Assembly (NCBI RefSeq): GCF_001945525.1
Contig: NZ_MPJW01000199.1
Location: 1 to 46,176, forward strand
From: Ileibacterium valens
GTDB lineage: Bacteria; Bacillota_I; Bacilli_A; Erysipelotrichales; Erysipelotrichaceae
DNA: 46,176 nucleotides
Direction of reading: 5' to 3'
Each line of letters opens with the position of its first letter. Position 1 is the first letter of the stretch. Below the pieces are notes generated by a model. That model saw nothing but the letters and a program-made list of their open reading frames with translations. It was not told where the DNA came from and ran no database searches. Position numbers and translations under genes: made by a program. Positions 16,709 through 25,548 of the stretch are shown here, in pieces.

Positions 16709-17899
16709 ATGAAGATTAGAAATGATATCAAAAATGAAAAATTATTTTCCACAGGGGAATTTGCATCAATTGCTCAGGTAACAAAACGCACTCTACAATT
16801 TTACGATCGAAAAGGATTACTGAAACCTAGTTATATCCTAGACAATGGGTATCGAAAATATACTCTAAAAGATTTAGAACGTCTTCAAAAGATTTTAATG
16901 TTTAAGGAACTGGGATTTTCACTGGATGAAATTACGATGCTCCTGCTCGATTCAAGAAAGGATCTTTTGAATTCAATACGTATTCAAAAAGATCTGGTCA
17001 ATGATAAAATCAATCATTTAAAAAATGTTCATGAGTCCCTTGGATTGGCTTCATTGAAATTAGAGTCTGGAAACTCAGATTCTGAAGACGTTATCCTGAA
17101 CCTCATACAGGTACTCAAAAAAGATGAAAATCTGGTCGAGCAGTATAAAACCGCTAATAATTTGAGAATCAGAACAAACTTGCATCAGAAGTATTCAACC
17201 GCAAAAGTTCCCTGGTTTGAATGGCTATTTTCTCAGCTCCGGTTTGATCACGTGAATCGAATTCTGGAAATTGGATGTGGAAATGGATTGTTATGGAAAA
17301 ATTGCAGCCGGTCTATGCGCAATCGAGATATCTTCCTTTCAGACATTTCTGAAGGAATGGTTGATGAAGCCAGAAAACAGCTCAACACCTATGATTATTC
17401 TTTTATGGTGTTTGCAGCCGAGTCGATTCCATTTAAAAACAGTTATTTTGATGCAGTGATCGCAAACCATATGCTGTTTTATCTGAAGGATTTTTCGCAG
17501 GGTATGAAAGAGATCAATCGAGTTCTGTGCGATCATGGAACTTTGTATGCCTCAGCATATGGAAAAAACCATATGAAGGAAGTCACTGAACTTGTTAAGG
17601 AGTTTGATCCACAGATTTACCTGTCAGATGAAAATTTATTCGATCGATTTGGTAAGGAAAATGGCAAAGAACTGCTTTCCACATGGTTTAACGAGATTGT
17701 CTATATTCCTTATGAAGATCATCTTGAAGTAACAGATTCAAGAGATCTGGCTGATTATATTATTTCGTGTCATGGAAATCAGAATGAACGTCTGCGTGGA
17801 CGAATTGACGAATTCCTGGAGTTTCTGGATTGTAAAATGAAACAAATGGGGAAAATAGTAATAACCAAAGATGCTGGGCTGTTCATCGCTAAAAAATAA
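16709..17899 (+). CDS. MerR-type DNA-binding domain fused to a SAM methyltransferase
   Basis: 396 residues. The N-terminal 80 residues form a MerR helix-turn-helix (FSTGEFASIAQVTKRTLQFYDRKGLL ... GYRKYTLKDLERLQKI), followed by a dimerisation helix rich in Lys and Leu. From about 150 to the end is a class I methyltransferase: motif I ILEIGCGNG (185-193), acidic motif II FLSDISEGM, FDAVIANHMLFYL and LCDHGTLYASAYG. A GTG at 16706 is an alternative start; the ribosome site is weak. It is the last gene before the terminator at 17921. Either it is a regulator that senses a small molecule through the methyltransferase fold, or an enzyme autoregulated through MerR; no target was established. Confidence 0.85.
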   Translation: MKIRNDIKNEKLFSTGEFASIAQVTKRTLQFYDRKGLLKPSYILDNGYRKYTLKDLERLQKILMFKELGFSLDEITMLLLDSRKDLLNSIRIQKDLVNDKINHLKNVHESLGLASLKLESGNSDSEDVILNLIQVLKKDENLVEQYKTANNLRIRTNLHQKYSTAKVPWFEWLFSQLRFDHVNRILEIGCGNGLLWKNCSRSMRNRDIFLSDISEGMVDEARKQLNTYDYSFMVFAAESIPFKNSYFDAVIANHMLFYLKDFSQGMKEINRVLCDHGTLYASAYGKNHMKEVTELVKEFDPQIYLSDENLFDRFGKENGKELLSTWFNEIVYIPYEDHLEVTDSRDLADYIISCHGNQNERLRGRIDEFLEFLDCKMKQMGKIVITKDAGLFIAKK

Positions 17900-17920
17900 A
17901 CTTTTTTTTCAAAAGATTAT

Positions 17921-17952
17921 GGGAAATCATCAAAGTTGGTGATTTCCCTTTT
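17921..17952 (+). terminator. Rho-independent terminator after the MerR-methyltransferase gene
   Basis: GGGAAATCATC (17921-17931) pairs with GGTGATTTCCC (17938-17948) with one G-T pair, then TTTT. A T-run at 17902-17909 lies just upstream. It separates the glycosyltransferase operon from the rml genes. Confidence 0.8.
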
Positions 17953-18025
17953 CTATTACGTAACGTCATAGTTTATTATGTATTCAGTTAACGAATTACA
18001 GGATAAAGGTCCGAGGAGGCATTTC

Positions 18026-18913
18026 ATGAAAGGTATTATTCTTGCAGGCGGATCAGGTACCCGTCTGTACCCATTGACGAAGGTAACGAGTAAACAATTG
18101 CTGCCTGTGTTTGATAAACCAATGATTTACTATCCAATGAGCATCCTCATGGAAGCTGGAATCAAGGATATTCTTATTATTTCTACTCCGGAAGATACTC
18201 CGCGTTTTGAAGAACTGCTTGGGGATGGACATCAGTTTGGAGTCAATCTGTCTTATAAAGTGCAGCCGTCACCTGATGGACTTGCACAGGCATTTATCAT
18301 CGGTGAAGATTTTATTGGAAATGATTCAGTAGCAATGATCCTTGGCGATAATATTTTCCATGGTCATGGACTGGCAAAACGTCTTCGGGCAGCTGCCGCT
18401 AAAGAAGATGGTGCAACTGTGTTTGGCTACTATGTTGAAGACCCGGAACGCTTTGGAGTGGTTGAATTTGATGATAACGGCCATGCTATTTCATTGGAAG
18501 AAAAACCAGAAAATCCTAAATCGAATTATGCCGTTACAGGGCTTTACTTCTATGACAATAATGTCGTTGAATACGCAAAAAATCTACAGCCTTCTCCAAG
18601 AGGAGAACTGGAAATCACAGATCTGAACAGGATTTATCTGGATAAAGGTCAATTAGGGGTCACATTATTGGGCGATGGCTTTACATGGCTTGATACAGGA
18701 ACACATGAATCTTTAGTAGATGCAACCAACTTTGTAAAAACTGTAGAAGAGCACCAGCATAGAAAAATTGCTTGTCTCGAAGAAATCGCGTTTCGAAATG
18801 GCTGGATCGATCTGGATAAGATGAAGGAAATTTACGAGACATACAAGAAGAATCAATACGGTGCTTATCTCAAAAAGCTGATTGACCGCAAATATGTAGA
18901 TAAGGAAGTGTAG
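18026..18913 (+). CDS. rmlA: Glucose-1-phosphate thymidylyltransferase
   Basis: 295 residues. It makes dTDP-glucose from glucose-1-phosphate and dTTP, the first step to dTDP-rhamnose. The N-terminal [12 protein letters not shown] (7-18) binds the nucleotide, with [15 protein letters not shown] next, LGDNIFHG in the middle and the [13 protein letters not shown] block. Length fits the family. The ATG at 18026 is preferred over 17978 because GAGGAGG lies at ideal distance and it matches the usual start MKGIILAGG. The region 17949-18025 must hold the promoter: a TATTAT at 17974 is a candidate -10, but no good -35 was found; a TTACGTAA palindrome lies at 17956. Confidence 0.96.
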   Translation: MKGIILAGGSGTRLYPLTKVTSKQLLPVFDKPMIYYPMSILMEAGIKDILIISTPEDTPRFEELLGDGHQFGVNLSYKVQPSPDGLAQAFIIGEDFIGNDSVAMILGDNIFHGHGLAKRLRAAAAKEDGATVFGYYVEDPERFGVVEFDDNGHAISLEEKPENPKSNYAVTGLYFYDNNVVEYAKNLQPSPRGELEITDLNRIYLDKGQLGVTLLGDGFTWLDTGTHESLVDATNFVKTVEEHQHRKIACLEEIAFRNGWIDLDKMKEIYETYKKNQYGAYLKKLIDRKYVDKEV

Positions 18914-18922
18914 GAATAGATT

Positions 18923-19504
18923 ATGAAAGTACATGAAACCGAGATTCCTGGTGTTCTGATTATTGATACAGATGTTTTTGGAGATCACCGGGGATACTTT
19001 ACAGAAACGTATAATAAGCCCAAATATGAAGCCGCAGGAATTCATGCTGATTTTGTGCAGGACAATATGTCTTTTTCAGCTCAGCCTGGAACGCTCCGGG
19101 GTCTGCATTGGCAAAATCCTCCATATGCTCAGGCAAAACTTGTCAGCTGTACAAAAGGCCGGGTGATTGATGTAGCGGTAGATATTCGTAAGGGATCGCC
19201 AACGTTCGGAAAATGGGTCGCCTGTGAGCTGTCTGAAGAAAACCACAGACAATTCTTTATTCCAAGAGGGTTTGCTCATGGCTTTCTGACTTTAAGTCCG
19301 GATGTTGAATTCCGCTACAAGGTCGATAATGTCTATAACAAGGAATCTGAAGGGGGAATGCAGTACGACGCCCCTGAAGTCAATGTAGATTGGGGAACAT
19401 TGCTTGAGGGAATTGAACCCGTTCTTTCCGAAAAAGATATGGCTGCTCCAGACCTGACTCATTCAGATAACAAGTTTGTATATGAAGAAATGATTACAGA
19501 ATAA
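18923..19504 (+). CDS. rmlC: dTDP-4-dehydrorhamnose 3,5-epimerase
   Basis: 193 residues, cupin-fold epimerase that acts on the RmlB product at C3 and C5. It shows DVFGDHRGYFTETYN, QDNMSFS, GTLRGLHWQ with catalytic H62, FFIPRGFAHGFLTL and FRYKVDNVYNKESEGG with the family tyrosine. The stop of rmlA is 9 bp upstream, so it is in the same unit. The gene order A-C-B-D is common in Gram-positive rml operons. Confidence 0.96.
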   Translation: MKVHETEIPGVLIIDTDVFGDHRGYFTETYNKPKYEAAGIHADFVQDNMSFSAQPGTLRGLHWQNPPYAQAKLVSCTKGRVIDVAVDIRKGSPTFGKWVACELSEENHRQFFIPRGFAHGFLTLSPDVEFRYKVDNVYNKESEGGMQYDAPEVNVDWGTLLEGIEPVLSEKDMAAPDLTHSDNKFVYEEMITE

Positions 19505-19560
19505 TTATTCTGGATAATCTATTGATGTATCTCATATTAAGGAAAAGATATTTTTGAAGG

Positions 19561-19575
19561 CTGGAATCATTCCAG
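19561..19575. repeat. 15-nt palindrome between rmlC and rmlB
   Basis: CTGGAATCATTCCAG is a perfect 7-bp inverted repeat around one base, in the 119-bp gap between rmlC and rmlB. It is short for a terminator and has no T-run. It could be an operator or chance; no promoter of good quality was identified next to it. Confidence 0.3.
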
Positions 19576-19623
19576 GAAATAAGGAATTTAAAGCCAGTCT
19601 GTAATAACAAAAGGAGAAATTTT

Positions 19624-20658
19624 ATGAAAATACTCGTAACAGGCGGTGCCGGATTTATCGGCGGTAACTTTGTTCAGTATATGGTGAATGAATATCCGGA
19701 AGATATGATTATCAATCTGGATAATCTGACATATGCCGGAAATCTGGAGACGCTGAAATCTGTTGAAGATAAACCGAATTATAAATTTATCAAGGGAGAT
19801 ATCGCTGACCGCGAATTTATTTTTGATCTTTTTGAAAAGGAAAGACCAGATGTTGTGATTAACTTTGCCGCTGAGTCTCATGTAGACCGTTCCATTGAAG
19901 ATCCTGAAATCTTTGTTCGTACTAACGTTTTAGGGACGACCACTTTACTTGATGCGTCAAAAACTTATGGCGTAAAACGATATCATCAGGTATCTACTGA
20001 TGAAGTTTATGGCGATCTACCGTTAGATCGTCCAGACCTCTTCTTTACAGAAGAAACGCCATTACATACAAGCTCCCCTTACTCTTCAAGTAAGGCTGCC
20101 GCTGATCTGTTTGTTCAGGCATATCATCGTACGTATGGACTGCCAACAACGATTTCGAGATGTTCAAACAACTATGGTCCATATCAATTCCCGGAAAAGC
20201 TGATTCCTTTAATGATTTCGCGTGCTCTTGCAGATGAAAGCCTTCCAGTGTATGGAAATGGTGCAAATGTTCGTGACTGGCTCCATGTTCTTGATCATTG
20301 CAAAGCGATCGATCTGATCATTCGCAAAGGCAAAGAAGGTGAAGTTTACAACGTGGGTGGCCATAATGAAAGAACCAACCTTGAAGTTGTAAAAACTATT
20401 CTGAAAGCTTTAGGAAAACCGGAATCTCTGATTACCTATGTCGAAGACCGCAAAGGCCATGATCAGCGTTATGCGATTGATCCTGCAAAACTCGAAAATG
20501 AGCTGGGCTGGGAACCAGAATATAATTTCGATACTGGAATCGCTCAGACCATTGACTGGTATCTGAATAACAGAGACTGGTGGGAAAATATTCTGTCTGG
20601 AGATTATCAGAATTACTTCCAGAAAATGTATGTAGATAAAGGCAGAGTTTCTGAATAA
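19624..20658 (+). CDS. rmlB: dTDP-glucose 4,6-dehydratase
   Basis: 344 residues, extended short-chain dehydrogenase. It turns dTDP-glucose into dTDP-4-keto-6-deoxyglucose, the branch point used by RmlC/RmlD and by the WecE-like transaminase at 4193. The NAD site GGAGFIGGNF is at the N-terminus; NFAAESHVDRSI, STDEVYGDLP and Y153-x3-K157 (PYSSSKAAAD) form the active site; RCSNNYGPYQFPEKLIP and RDWLHVLDHC are family blocks. AAAGGAG precedes the ATG. Confidence 0.97.
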   Translation: MKILVTGGAGFIGGNFVQYMVNEYPEDMIINLDNLTYAGNLETLKSVEDKPNYKFIKGDIADREFIFDLFEKERPDVVINFAAESHVDRSIEDPEIFVRTNVLGTTTLLDASKTYGVKRYHQVSTDEVYGDLPLDRPDLFFTEETPLHTSSPYSSSKAAADLFVQAYHRTYGLPTTISRCSNNYGPYQFPEKLIPLMISRALADESLPVYGNGANVRDWLHVLDHCKAIDLIIRKGKEGEVYNVGGHNERTNLEVVKTILKALGKPESLITYVEDRKGHDQRYAIDPAKLENELGWEPEYNFDTGIAQTIDWYLNNRDWWENILSGDYQNYFQKMYVDKGRVSE

Positions 20659-20671
20659 TTGAATTTTAATC

Positions 20672-20698
20672 AGGCAGGGATGAAGTTCCTGCCTTTTC
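20672..20698 (+). terminator. Weak hairpin between rmlB and rmlD
   Basis: AGGCAGGGA (20672-20680) pairs with TTCCTGCCT (20686-20694) with one G-T pair, followed by TTTCAT. The T-run is short, so partial read-through into rmlD is likely; it may lower rmlD expression relative to rmlB. Confidence 0.5.
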
Positions 20699-20723
20699 AT
20701 AAAATAAATCTAAAGGAGTTCAA

Positions 20724-21578
20724 ATGAAAATATTAGTAACTGGAGTGAATGGACAGCTTGGATTTGACGTCGTAGAAGAAGCAGAAAAACGGGGCATTGA
20801 AGCTGTTGGTGTAGATATTCAAAATTTGGATATTACAAACGAAGAACAGGTTAACGACGTCATTCTGAATGGAGATTATGATGCAGTCGTTCATTGCGCA
20901 GCCTGGACCGCAGTCGATAAGGCAGAAGAACCTGAATTGTTTGAAACTGTACGCAAGGTCAATGCCACAGGAACCAAATATATTGTGGAAGCCTGCCGAA
21001 AAAAAGATATCCCATTGATGTACTTTTCAACTGATTATGTTTTCGACGGCCAGGGAGAAGATCCCTGGATGGAAGACGCTCCGAGAAACCCTTTGAATGT
21101 TTATGGGATTACTAAAGCTGAAGGCGAAGAATATGTAGAAAGCTATCCAAAGCACTTCATTATCCGTATTTCCTGGGTGTTTGGACGCAACGGGAACAAC
21201 TTTATTAAAACTATGCTGCGCCTGGGCAAGGAACATGATCAGCTGACTGTTGTCTCCGATCAGGTTGGTTCACCAACCTATACTTATGATCTGGCCAGAC
21301 TGGTCGTCGATATGATTCTTACTGATGAATATGGAACTTATCATGCAACGAATCAGGGAGAATGCTCCTGGTATGATTTCGCCAAAGAAATCTTTAAGCA
21401 GGCCAATATGGATGTAAAAGTTTTGCCAGTCAGCAGTGATCAGTATCCAGCCAAAGCTAAACGTCCATCGAACTCACGAATGAACCAAACTAATCTTGAT
21501 GATCACGGTTTTGATCGATTGCCGACATGGCAGGATGCGTTGTCAAGATACCTCGAACAGCTCAATAAGCAGAACTAA
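20724..21578 (+). CDS. rmlD: dTDP-4-dehydrorhamnose reductase
   Basis: 284 residues. It reduces the RmlC product with NAD(P)H to dTDP-L-rhamnose. The N-terminal TGVNGQLGFDV binds the cofactor; YFSTDYVFDGQGEDPW, Y127-x3-K131 (VYGITKAEGE), ISWVFGRNGNNFIKTMLRL and SDQVGSPTYTYDLA are family signatures. AAAGGAG lies before the ATG. It ends the rml unit, with a clear terminator at 21628. Confidence 0.96.
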   Translation: MKILVTGVNGQLGFDVVEEAEKRGIEAVGVDIQNLDITNEEQVNDVILNGDYDAVVHCAAWTAVDKAEEPELFETVRKVNATGTKYIVEACRKKDIPLMYFSTDYVFDGQGEDPWMEDAPRNPLNVYGITKAEGEEYVESYPKHFIIRISWVFGRNGNNFIKTMLRLGKEHDQLTVVSDQVGSPTYTYDLARLVVDMILTDEYGTYHATNQGECSWYDFAKEIFKQANMDVKVLPVSSDQYPAKAKRPSNSRMNQTNLDDHGFDRLPTWQDALSRYLEQLNKQN

Positions 21579-21627
21579 AATGGAATCTGTTTATCAGAAT
21601 GTTTTCTATAATTATCTGTCCATGGAT

Positions 21628-21655
21628 AAAAGGATCAGAACTCCTGATCCTTTTT
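21628..21655 (+). terminator. Rho-independent terminator after rmlD
   Basis: AAAAGGATCAG (21628-21638), a five-base loop, and CTGATCCTTTTT (21644-21655). Eleven paired bases and a T-tail make a strong terminator for the rml genes. Confidence 0.88.
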
Positions 21656-21870
21656 CCACGTTTATGAACAGATGATTCGGAAAACGATCGATGAGAAAGA
21701 GAAGAGAGGATGTTTAATGTCTCGAAAAGAATCATACAATTTTGAATGCGGTTAACATGTATTTGTCAGATAGAAAATCTTTTCTTTTAAAAAATGACAT
21801 TTTATATTTTTAATGCACGTCTGCCGGAGACGAACAAATTTTCCTGGCGGATCAAATCATGCTCCATTCA
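21656..21870. other. Non-coding stretch upstream of the third transcription unit
   Basis: Together with flanks this makes 352 bp without a recognised gene. It contains a 12-codon frame from ATG 21717 (MSRKESYNFECG) with an AGAGAGG ribosome-like site, and a 5-bp hairpin CGTCT/AGACG (21818-21832). Neither is convincing as a leader peptide or RNA element. The middle is AT-rich. Confidence 0.35.
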
Positions 21871-21898
21871 TTGAGGAGAAACCATTCTCCTCTATAAT
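21871..21898 (+). promoter_or_regulatory. Promoter with a perfect dyad in the spacer
   Basis: TTGAGG (21871-21876), a 16-bp spacer and a perfect TATAAT (21893-21898). A perfect 7-bp inverted repeat, GAGGAGA (21873-21879) and TCTCCTC (21886-21892), fills the gap from the -35 to the edge of the -10. That is where a repressor or MerR-type activator would bind. It drives the unit beginning at 21931. Confidence 0.6.
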
Positions 21899-21930
21899 AA
21901 GAATGACATCAATCTGAAAAGGACCTGTTT

Positions 21931-22701
21931 ATGAATATAAAAATAATTGTTGCTGCTCATAAAAAATATCCTATCTCAGCTGAATCGATTTATCTGCCCG
22001 TACAGGTCGGAGCTTTTCAGCGGGAATCAATTGGCTATCAAAGAGATGATGAGGGCGAAAATATTTCTCATAAAAATCCAAACTATTGCGAACTTACAGG
22101 ATTGTACTGGGCATGGAAAAACTTACCAAGTGATTATCTTGGACTCGTTCATTACCGACGCTATTTTGGAGGTTCGCAAAAAGGCAAGGGTATGGAGAAG
22201 GTTCTTTCTGATCAGGAAGCTGCAGAGATTCTGAATACCACGGATTGTATTCTTCCAAAAAAACAGCGGTACTTGATTGAGACCATTTATTCGCATTACG
22301 ATCATACTCATTATGCACAGGATATTCAGAAAACCAGAAAGATCATTGCAGAATATTACCCAGAGTATCTGAATGCATTTGACAGACATATGGAGAAAAG
22401 GAGTTCTCATATGTTTAACATGTTTATCATGCGCCGCGATTTAGCAGACCAATACTGTAAGTTTTTGTTTGGTATTCTCGGGAAGCTTGAATCTGAGCTG
22501 GACATGGAAGCGTATGATCCGTTTCAGGCCAGAGTTCTTGGAAGAATTGGTGAAATTTTGCTGGATGTCTGGATTGATACCAATCAGATTAACTATAAAG
22601 AGATGCCTATGATTTATCTTGAGAAGATTAATTGGCGTAAAAAGATCATTGCGTTTCTTCAGGCAAAGTTCTTCCATAAAAAATATAAAGGGAGCTTTTG
22701 A
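21931..22701 (+). CDS. DUF4422 glycosyltransferase
   Basis: 256 residues, soluble. IIVAAHKKYPISAESIYLPVQVGA at the N-terminus, then NYCELTGLYWAWKN and YLGLVHYRRYFGG, are the hallmark blocks of DUF4422, found in capsular and O-antigen clusters and treated as glycosyltransferases. HMFNMFIMRRDLADQYCKFLF and the C-terminal basic segment fit the family. Donor is not known; such genes often accompany glf, which is present at 41028. AAAAGGA is upstream of the ATG. It is the first gene of a unit driven by the promoter at 21871, and overlaps the next gene by one base. Confidence 0.85.
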   Translation: MNIKIIVAAHKKYPISAESIYLPVQVGAFQRESIGYQRDDEGENISHKNPNYCELTGLYWAWKNLPSDYLGLVHYRRYFGGSQKGKGMEKVLSDQEAAEILNTTDCILPKKQRYLIETIYSHYDHTHYAQDIQKTRKIIAEYYPEYLNAFDRHMEKRSSHMFNMFIMRRDLADQYCKFLFGILGKLESELDMEAYDPFQARVLGRIGEILLDVWIDTNQINYKEMPMIYLEKINWRKKIIAFLQAKFFHKKYKGSF

Positions 22702-24395
22702 TGATAAAAAAAATAAGTACCTTCATAGAGAATCATTATTCCACCCTTGTTTGTCTTTGCATTTCTGCTTACTTTGTCTGTGCACTTGAAGTATCAACAA
22801 TGATTCACTATCTCCCAGTTCTGCCTCTTCTGCTAAAACTGGTCAGATACGCTATTTATGCGGCGTTGCTGATTTTATGGGGAGTTGAATTCTGCTCAAG
22901 AGAGTTGGTCAGTAAATTTTCTGATTTTTTTTCAAAATTTACTCTCTGGCTGGTCAATCATCTGTTCTTTTGCCTGATTGCTTTTATCGCAATCATGATT
23001 TATCTGACTTCCGGCTCATTGATTCCCTTTGCTCTTTTATTAATGTTTGGCGTAATGCAATATGTAAAGACAGAGAAGGTTTTAAAATGGATTTTCTTTA
23101 CACAGACAATTACGGCCGTTGGAATCATTTTGCTTTCATTAGTGGGAGTCATTGAAAATCTGGGATATCCAACGTTTTTAAGAGGAATCCGCTATTCCTT
23201 CGGATATATTTTTCCACTTGAACTCCATGTTCATTTTCTGATTCTGTCATTGATGTACTTGTATCTTTATCCAAAGCAGCATGGATGGAAGAGTTTTTTA
23301 GGCATTAGTGTTTTGAATTTTGTACTGTATCACTTTACTATTGCCAGAACGTCTTTTATTCTGGCAGAGTTTGCAGCCATAATGAGTTTGATTATCGCCT
23401 TGCTGCCTTCAAGATTCAAGGACTCCCTTTGTCGATGGAAATCCTGGCGTTATCTTATACCAGGCTTAACCGTGTTTGTTTTTCTGTTCTTTATCTTTCT
23501 GTGTCTGGCATATAATCCGGACCTGCTGGCGTGGGAACGTCTTGATGATATGCTTTCTGGAAGACTTCGCTTAGGTCAGTCTGCCTTACAGACTTATCCG
23601 CTGACTTTGTTTGGCCAGACTGTAAAGTGGCTTGGCTCGGGTGGTCCGGAAGGAGTTTATGTCTGGGAGAGTGCCTATAATTATGTTGATAATTCTTATA
23701 TTAAGGATTTGATTGATAACGGTATTATCTTCTGGACTCTTGAAATTCTGGGATATATCTGGCTTCAGCTCAGAATGCTGCGTTCAAAGAATTTAATGGG
23801 ATTTACGATCATCTGGGTATTTTTCATTCTCGGAATGATGGAACCAAGACTGGTGCTGATCCCGTTCAACTTTTTACTTTTATTATTTGGACCAGCCTGT
23901 TTAGCTTCAAATGTGCAGGTCGAGACCTGGATCAGCAAACTGTCCTGGATACGGGATAAAACAAGAGAGCTTTCAGTCTGGCAAAAAGCACTATTTGTAA
24001 GTCTGCTAGGAATTCTTTTGGTCTTTGGTTTTTTCAGGTTAAGAGAGCAGAGAATTCGTCTAGCTAGAGAAAAATTTGCCGATCAATTAATCGATCATAG
24101 AGATCAATATACAAGAGAATTATGGATGAGTGAATCTTCGGAATCTGAAGATCCATTCAATTGGAGAAGTACAATCTACAAAGCGGTCGAAAGTACTGAC
24201 TCATATGAAAAGAAAGTTTATCAATTTGATAAAAGGAATCTTTCAGATGAGGCTTTCGGGAAAATATCAGAGCTCGATGAGCAGACCATCGAGAGAATTT
24301 ATCAGAAACTTGTGAATAACCAACAGGGATCTGAGGCTAAAACTCTGAATGAAATCAAAAATGAAGTTGAAAAAGCCCGATTGGAATTAGAATGA
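22701..24395 (+). CDS. wzy: Wzy-like polysaccharide polymerase
   Basis: 564 residues, about 11 membrane segments to residue 450, then a charged, helical cytoplasmic or outer tail of about 110 residues ending ELE. The block SGRLRLGQSALQTYPLTLFG, followed by NYVDNSYIKDLIDNGIIF, is typical of Wzy-type polymerases of Gram-positive capsule loci. It should join lipid-linked repeat units on the outer face after Wzx transport. The ATG at 22701 forms a TGATG overlap with the previous stop, after a GGGAG ribosome site. The long charged tail is unusual for a polymerase. Confidence 0.75.
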   Translation: MIKKISTFIENHYSTLVCLCISAYFVCALEVSTMIHYLPVLPLLLKLVRYAIYAALLILWGVEFCSRELVSKFSDFFSKFTLWLVNHLFFCLIAFIAIMIYLTSGSLIPFALLLMFGVMQYVKTEKVLKWIFFTQTITAVGIILLSLVGVIENLGYPTFLRGIRYSFGYIFPLELHVHFLILSLMYLYLYPKQHGWKSFLGISVLNFVLYHFTIARTSFILAEFAAIMSLIIALLPSRFKDSLCRWKSWRYLIPGLTVFVFLFFIFLCLAYNPDLLAWERLDDMLSGRLRLGQSALQTYPLTLFGQTVKWLGSGGPEGVYVWESAYNYVDNSYIKDLIDNGIIFWTLEILGYIWLQLRMLRSKNLMGFTIIWVFFILGMMEPRLVLIPFNFLLLLFGPACLASNVQVETWISKLSWIRDKTRELSVWQKALFVSLLGILLVFGFFRLREQRIRLAREKFADQLIDHRDQYTRELWMSESSESEDPFNWRSTIYKAVESTDSYEKKVYQFDKRNLSDEAFGKISELDEQTIERIYQKLVNNQQGSEAKTLNEIKNEVEKARLELE

Positions 24396-24460
24396 CCGCA
24401 ATAATGAATCTTTAAAAGATAAAAATTTAACGATAAGTTTATGAATAAACGGAGGATCAA

Positions 24461-25498
24461 ATGATTAATTTAGAAAATTCAAAAGTGCTGATCACAGGAG
24501 CAGCTGGTTTTATTGGCTCTAATCTCGCTAAAGACCTGCTGAAGAAATTCAAAGACATCAAGATCGTCGGAATTGATAATCTGAATGATTATTACGATGT
24601 ACAGATTAAACATAACCGATTGGAAGATCTAAATCAGGACTCTCGTTTCGAATTTATTAAAGGAGATATTTCTGATAAAGAATTAATTGATCAGATCTTT
24701 GAAACATTCCATCCAGATGTTGTCGTGAATCTGGCCGCTCAGGCTGGAGTTAGATACTCTATCATAAATCCGGATGCCTATATTCAAAGTAATCTAATCG
24801 GATTCTATAACCTTCTTGAAGCGTGCCGTCATTATCCGGTAAAACATCTTTTATTCGCATCAAGTTCATCAGTTTATGGAGCAAATAAGAAAATTCCCTA
24901 TTCGACTGAGGATAAAACAGACCATCCGGTGTCTCTTTATGCAGCTACAAAAAAATCCAATGAACTCTTAGCTTATGCATACTCAAAGCTTTACAAGATC
25001 CCGGCAACCGGTCTTCGATTCTTCACCGTTTATGGACCAGCAGGCAGACCGGATATGGCTTATTTTGGATTCACAGATAAACTCAGAAGAAATGAAACAA
25101 TTGAGATCTTTAACTACGGAAATTGCAAACGCGATTTCACCTATATTGATGACATCGTTGAAGGTGTAATTCGAGTGATGGAAAAATCTCCGAAAAAAGA
25201 TGAAAACGGTGTTGAATTCAAAGTTTATAACATTGGAAATAATGAACCGGAAAATCTTTTAGACTTTGTTACGATTCTGCAGGAAGAATTAATTCGTGCT
25301 CATGTATTACCGAAAGATTACAACTTTGAAGAGCATAAGAAATTGGTTGGCATGCAGCCTGGCGATGTCGAAGTTACATACGCGGATGTAACTGAATTAA
25401 TTAAGGATTTTAACTTTCAGCCTAACACTTCATTGAGACAAGGCCTTCGAAATTTTGCAGAATGGTATGCAGACTATTATGGAACTTGTGAACAGTGA
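24461..25498 (+). CDS. UDP-glucuronate 4-epimerase (CapI-like)
   Basis: 345 residues, extended SDR. ITGAAGFIGSNLAKDLL binds NAD; GIDNLNDYYDVQIKHNRL, NLAAQAGVRYSI, SSSSVYG, Y160-x3-K164 (SLYAATKKSNE), LRFFTVYGPAGRPDMA and RDFTYIDDIVEG match the UDP-glucuronate/UDP-galacturonate 4-epimerase group rather than GalE. Expected product is UDP-galacturonate. No UDP-glucose dehydrogenase is in the window, so UDP-glucuronate must come from elsewhere. GGAGG is just upstream of the ATG. Confidence 0.87.
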   Translation: MINLENSKVLITGAAGFIGSNLAKDLLKKFKDIKIVGIDNLNDYYDVQIKHNRLEDLNQDSRFEFIKGDISDKELIDQIFETFHPDVVVNLAAQAGVRYSIINPDAYIQSNLIGFYNLLEACRHYPVKHLLFASSSSVYGANKKIPYSTEDKTDHPVSLYAATKKSNELLAYAYSKLYKIPATGLRFFTVYGPAGRPDMAYFGFTDKLRRNETIEIFNYGNCKRDFTYIDDIVEGVIRVMEKSPKKDENGVEFKVYNIGNNEPENLLDFVTILQEELIRAHVLPKDYNFEEHKKLVGMQPGDVEVTYADVTELIKDFNFQPNTSLRQGLRNFAEWYADYYGTCEQ

Positions 25499-25548
25499 TT
25501 TGATTTTTGTTAGATACTGTTTTAAATGAACTAACATGAGGATATTGT

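Noticed and set aside
22090-22420. Overlapping reverse-strand frames in the DUF4422 gene
   Set aside because: They are shadows of a well-supported gene and carry no motif or ribosome site.
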